A DNA stretch of 7,404 nt, from assembly GCA_022013395.1 (NCBI GenBank), contig JAKLQL010000408.1, positions 1-7,404 of the forward strand. The letters run 5' to 3'. The notes beneath the pieces are model-generated. The model worked only from the letters and a program-made list of their open reading frames with translations, was not told the origin of the DNA and did no database searches. This document shows, piece after piece, positions 4,781 through 7,404 of this stretch (its first letter is position 1; the number at the start of each line of letters is the position of its first letter). Both the position numbers and the translations under genes were made by a program. The DNA is from Acetobacterium sp. GTDB lineage: Bacteria; Bacillota; Clostridia; Eubacteriales; Eubacteriaceae.

Positions 4781-6245
4781 GCTAAATTTTCCCGGGCGAA
4801 AAAAGCCGCTCAAAATATATCATCGCATTGTTTTCTTTTTTATTCTGGCCTTGACCGCTGTTTTGACGCTGTCATTTTTAATGGTATTCTTTTTTTCGCA
4901 ACAACTTATTTTAAATGAAAGTAAGTCGACGATGATTCGTTTCAACAATTATGTTATCAACACACTGAATGAAAACATGCCTGATCTCCTCAGTTTACCG
5001 GCTGAAAAACGGCTAGATTTTATTTCGGAAAAACTCTATCCCTATGTTAAGGACAATTCCCTGATTGCTTATCAGTTAAAGGATAACAAAGGAAATATTT
5101 ATCAATCATCAGAAATCTTAACTGATCTTCTGATTGCTGAAAATCTGGAGAAATACGATTTTCATTTATTTGAGTTCAATTCGAAAAACAATAGCGATCA
5201 AATGATCTCGGTGAATTCCCTGCGCTATCATCAAATCGAATATTTTTATCTTGGGTCCTACTACGTGCTGGAAGACGGCGATATTATCTATATTCAGATC
5301 GTTAAAAACCTTAACGACAGCTATGTCTTTATGACAACCTTATTCATTTTGATGGTCTCGATTAGTATTCTTGGCCTGGTTGCCATTATCCTGCTGGGCA
5401 TCTATGGCACCAAACAAACCTTAAAACCCCTGATTGAAATTTCCGAGACGGCTAAAAACATTACCGAAAATAACCTTAACATTCGGATTGAAGAAACCGG
5501 TAATAAAGATGAGTTGGATCAATTGATTATGTCCTTGAATCAGATGATCAAAAAACTAGAATCAGCTTTCAATAATCAAAAGCGGTTCGTTTCGGACGCC
5601 TCCCATGAATTGCGGATACCCCTCACCGTTATCCAGGGCTACATTGATATCCTGGCGGATTGGGGAAAGAGCGATCCACAGCTTTGCGATGAATCCATTG
5701 AGGCCATTCGGGATGAAATCCAGGGCATGAACCGAATGGTTGAAGACTTGCTATTAATTACCCGAATTGAAAACAATTATTTTGATGAAGATTTCGAAAT
5801 TCTCGACGTCTCCGTCTTACTGGAAAAGATTTATCACCAAAGTCTGATGATTGATCCAAACCATCAGTACATTCTGGAATCCTGCGAGGATGCCTTTGTT
5901 CGCGGTAATGAAGGATTACTGATCCAGGCGATTCGTGGTCTTCTCGACAATAGCCGCAAATACACTCCCATTGGTGGCACCATCACAATCAACTGCAAGG
6001 TACACAATAAAAAAATGAATGAAATCTCGGTCATCGATACCGGCTGTGGCATACCTGGAACCGAATTGGGGAAAATAAAAGAACGATTCTACCGTGTTAG
6101 CAGCGATCGTTCCCGGGCAACTGGTGGCTCCGGTTTGGGTTTATCCATTATTGACAGCATCATCAGCATTCATCGTGGCAAACTGGTAATCACCAGCGAA
6201 TTAAATCAAGGCACTAAAGCTTCTATTTTTTTGAAAAAGCATTAA
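4767..6245 (+). CDS. HAMP-containing sensor histidine kinase (ArlS-like) with Ile at H+4
   Basis: The 492-residue kinase is the partner of the regulator just upstream. The order is: transmembrane segment (about 20-44), extracytoplasmic sensor region (about 45-187, no recognised fold), second transmembrane segment (about 188-213), HAMP (about 214-267), then HisKA with phospho-acceptor His280. HATPase_c follows with N-box LLDNSRKYTP (392-401), G1 DTGCG (424-428), F-box KERFYR (438-443) and G2 GSGLGL (454-459). The segment after the H-box (VIQGYIDILADWGK) resembles ArlS-type kinases. The H-box reads SHELRIPL, with Ile284 where Thr or Asn is usual; that residue normally supports phosphatase activity in HisKA kinases, so this protein may act mainly as a kinase. 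Start choice: ATG 4767 follows a GAGGGCGGGG purine run and gives a normal N-terminus. An ATG at 4728 would add 13 residues encoded within the regulator gene and lacks support. The gene ends at a strong terminator. Confidence 0.93.
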   Translation: MWFDKLNFPGRKKPLKIYHRIVFFFILALTAVLTLSFLMVFFFSQQLILNESKSTMIRFNNYVINTLNENMPDLLSLPAEKRLDFISEKLYPYVKDNSLIAYQLKDNKGNIYQSSEILTDLLIAENLEKYDFHLFEFNSKNNSDQMISVNSLRYHQIEYFYLGSYYVLEDGDIIYIQIVKNLNDSYVFMTTLFILMVSISILGLVAIILLGIYGTKQTLKPLIEISETAKNITENNLNIRIEETGNKDELDQLIMSLNQMIKKLESAFNNQKRFVSDASHELRIPLTVIQGYIDILADWGKSDPQLCDESIEAIRDEIQGMNRMVEDLLLITRIENNYFDEDFEILDVSVLLEKIYHQSLMIDPNHQYILESCEDAFVRGNEGLLIQAIRGLLDNSRKYTPIGGTITINCKVHNKKMNEISVIDTGCGIPGTELGKIKERFYRVSSDRSRATGGSGLGLSIIDSIISIHRGKLVITSELNQGTKASIFLKKH

Positions 6246-6271
6246 AAAAGGGCGAATCATTGGATTCGCCC
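6244..6271. terminator. Bidirectional terminator between convergent kinase and argD genes
   Basis: Arms 6250-6258 (GGGCGAATC) and 6263-6271 (GATTCGCCC) are perfect 9-bp complements around an ATTG loop. On the minus strand the stem is followed by six T (A-run 6244-6249), a textbook intrinsic terminator for argD. The A-run overlaps the kinase stop codon at 6243-6245. On the plus strand the downstream sequence is only modestly T-rich, so termination of the kinase transcript may be less efficient. Confidence 0.85.
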
Positions 6272-6296
6272 CATTAACTTATTGATTGAGTTTCTT

Positions 6297-7404
6297 TTAT
6301 AAACATTCAGAAAAAATCTGTACGGCCTGATCAATTTCTGCTTTGGTAACAACCAGTGGTGGCACAAAACGAATGGCGTTGCTACCGGCAGTGATCAGCA
6401 GTAAGCCCTTTTCCATGGCCTTGGCAACGATGGCGCCAAGATCAGCGTCAACCTGAACGCCCACAATCAGTCCCATGCCCCGGACCTCTTTAACTGAAGG
6501 ATGGTCTTTTTTTAATGCTTCCAGTTTAGCTTTAAGATAGTCGCCCTTTTCGACCACTGATTCAAAAAAGCCTGGCGCCGTCAGGGTTTCAATGACATAT
6601 TTGGCCGTCGCACAAACAAAGGGATTGCCGCCAAAAGTGGAAGCATGGGTTCCTGGTTTAAAGACTTCAGCGACATGGTCTTTGGCAATAATGCCGCCGA
6701 TCGGAACGCCGCCACCTAAACCCTTGGCCATAGTCACCACATCTGGTATGACTCCATATTGCTGATAGGCGAAGAGTTTTCCCGATCGTCCGATCCCCGT
6801 TTGAACTTCATCAAAGATTAATACGATGTTTTGTTCATCACAGATTTTTCGGACTGCTTTTAAATAGTCCGGATCAGCTGGATAAATCCCGCCTTCGCCT
6901 TGAATTGGTTCTAAGATAATGCCACAGGTTTTAGAGCTGATCTGAGCCTTGAGGGCTTCAATATCATTGTAAGGCACATGATAGATTTCCGGCATCAATG
7001 GCTCCAGATTTTCCTGATATTTTGGCTGGCCGGTGGCAGTAATCGCCGCATAGGTCCGGCCATGGAAAGACTGGTTCATGGCAATGATCTCTACCGCTTC
7101 GCTATTTTTCTTGAGCTTTCCGTAAACACGGCAAAGTTTTAATGCCGCTTCGCAGGCTTCGGCGCCGCTGTTACAAAAGAAAACCTTATCCAGACCACTT
7201 TCTTTGGTCAGCATTTCAGCCAGTTCAATGCCCGGTTCAGACCAATATAAATTGGAGATATGAACCAATTTTTCCATTTGGGTCTGCATTGCCTTAAGCA
7301 GTCCCGGGTGGGCATGACCAAGGGCATCCACCGCGATTCCGGCCACAAAATCCAAGTATTCTTTGCCGTTGCTATCTGTGAGGACGCAGCCTTGACCCTT
7401 ATCA
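6297..7404 (-). CDS. argD: Acetylornithine aminotransferase (ArgD), 5' end off window
   Basis: The frame is open to the right edge; 368 residues are visible, and the missing N-terminus is probably 20-30 residues by comparison with the usual 390-400. It is a fold-type I, class III, pyridoxal-phosphate aminotransferase. Motifs in the visible fragment are GIAVDALGH near the start, NSGAEACEAALK (78-89), SFHGRT (112-117), FDEVQTGIGRSG (197-208) with the cofactor-binding Asp198, the Schiff-base lysine Lys227 in MAKGLGGG (codon 6723-6725) and STFGGNP (255-261). The known reaction converts N-acetylglutamate 5-semialdehyde and glutamate to N-acetylornithine and 2-oxoglutarate in arginine synthesis; many homologues also serve lysine synthesis. 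A TTG at 7353-7355 could be mistaken for a start but lies within conserved coding sequence (GKEYLDFVAGIAV). Closely related ornithine or succinylornithine aminotransferases share the motifs. Other arg genes, if clustered, would lie beyond the right edge. Confidence 0.92.
   Translation of the reverse strand, partial: DKGQGCVLTDSNGKEYLDFVAGIAVDALGHAHPGLLKAMQTQMEKLVHISNLYWSEPGIELAEMLTKESGLDKVFFCNSGAEACEAALKLCRVYGKLKKNSEAVEIIAMNQSFHGRTYAAITATGQPKYQENLEPLMPEIYHVPYNDIEALKAQISSKTCGIILEPIQGEGGIYPADPDYLKAVRKICDEQNIVLIFDEVQTGIGRSGKLFAYQQYGVIPDVVTMAKGLGGGVPIGGIIAKDHVAEVFKPGTHASTFGGNPFVCATAKYVIETLTAPGFFESVVEKGDYLKAKLEALKKDHPSVKEVRGMGLIVGVQVDADLGAIVAKAMEKGLLLITAGSNAIRFVPPLVVTKAEIDQAVQIFSECL

Noticed and set aside
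5864..6052. 62-codon minus-strand open frame
   Set aside because: It is antisense to the N-box and G1 region of the second kinase, where the plus-strand motifs are clear.
7353..7355. TTG as the start of the aminotransferase
   Set aside because: The frame continues upstream to the window edge with conserved family sequence (GKEYLDF), so the real start is outside the window.

Overview
The window looks like a chromosomal stretch from a low-GC Gram-positive bacterium of the class Clostridia. An acetogen-type genome such as Acetobacterium would fit, but that is an inference. The grounds are the AT-rich intergenic DNA, strong AGGAGG-type ribosome binding sites, OmpR-family two-component pairs of the Firmicute ArlRS/CiaRH type, and a polytopic flippase-like membrane protein. 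No rRNA, tRNA, CRISPR array, transposase or phage gene is visible.

Layout, left to right. (1) 1-1050, minus strand, runs off the left edge: a multi-pass membrane protein of the UPF0104 / lysylphosphatidylglycerol-synthase-TM (YbhN/MprF-N-like) family. It has its own extended -10 promoter, and three TTTTCA repeats spaced exactly 10 bp apart lie upstream. (2) 1237-1701, minus: TrmL, a tRNA wobble-base 2'-O-methyltransferase, with a candidate promoter just behind the preceding terminator. (3) 1815-3797, minus: a response regulator-histidine kinase operon (regulator first) that ends in a long two-part hairpin terminator. The kinase lacks a HAMP domain. (4) 3798-4102: a 305-bp divergent intergenic region. 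It holds back-to-back promoter-like boxes and, at about 3916-4049, an almost fully self-complementary element that can fold into one long hairpin. (5) 4103-6245, plus: a second regulator-kinase operon (ArlRS-like). The two genes overlap by 14 bases, and the kinase has an unusual Ile at the H+4 position of its H-box. (6) 6244-6271: a bidirectional terminator between convergent genes. (7) 6297-7404, minus, runs off the right edge: an acetylornithine aminotransferase (ArgD) lacking only its N-terminus.

How the genes work together. The centre of the window is two complete sensor-regulator systems arranged head to head, sharing one control region. Both regulators are OmpR/PhoB winged-helix proteins that could bind there, so mutual or shared control is plausible but unproven. 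The flanking trmL, flippase-like and argD genes are probably independent units: terminators separate trmL and argD from the two-component operons, and the flippase-like gene has its own promoter. No complete novel multi-gene system is evident. The most unusual items are the 134-bp palindromic element in the shared control region, the H+4 Ile in the second kinase, and the 10-bp phased repeats upstream of the flippase-like gene.
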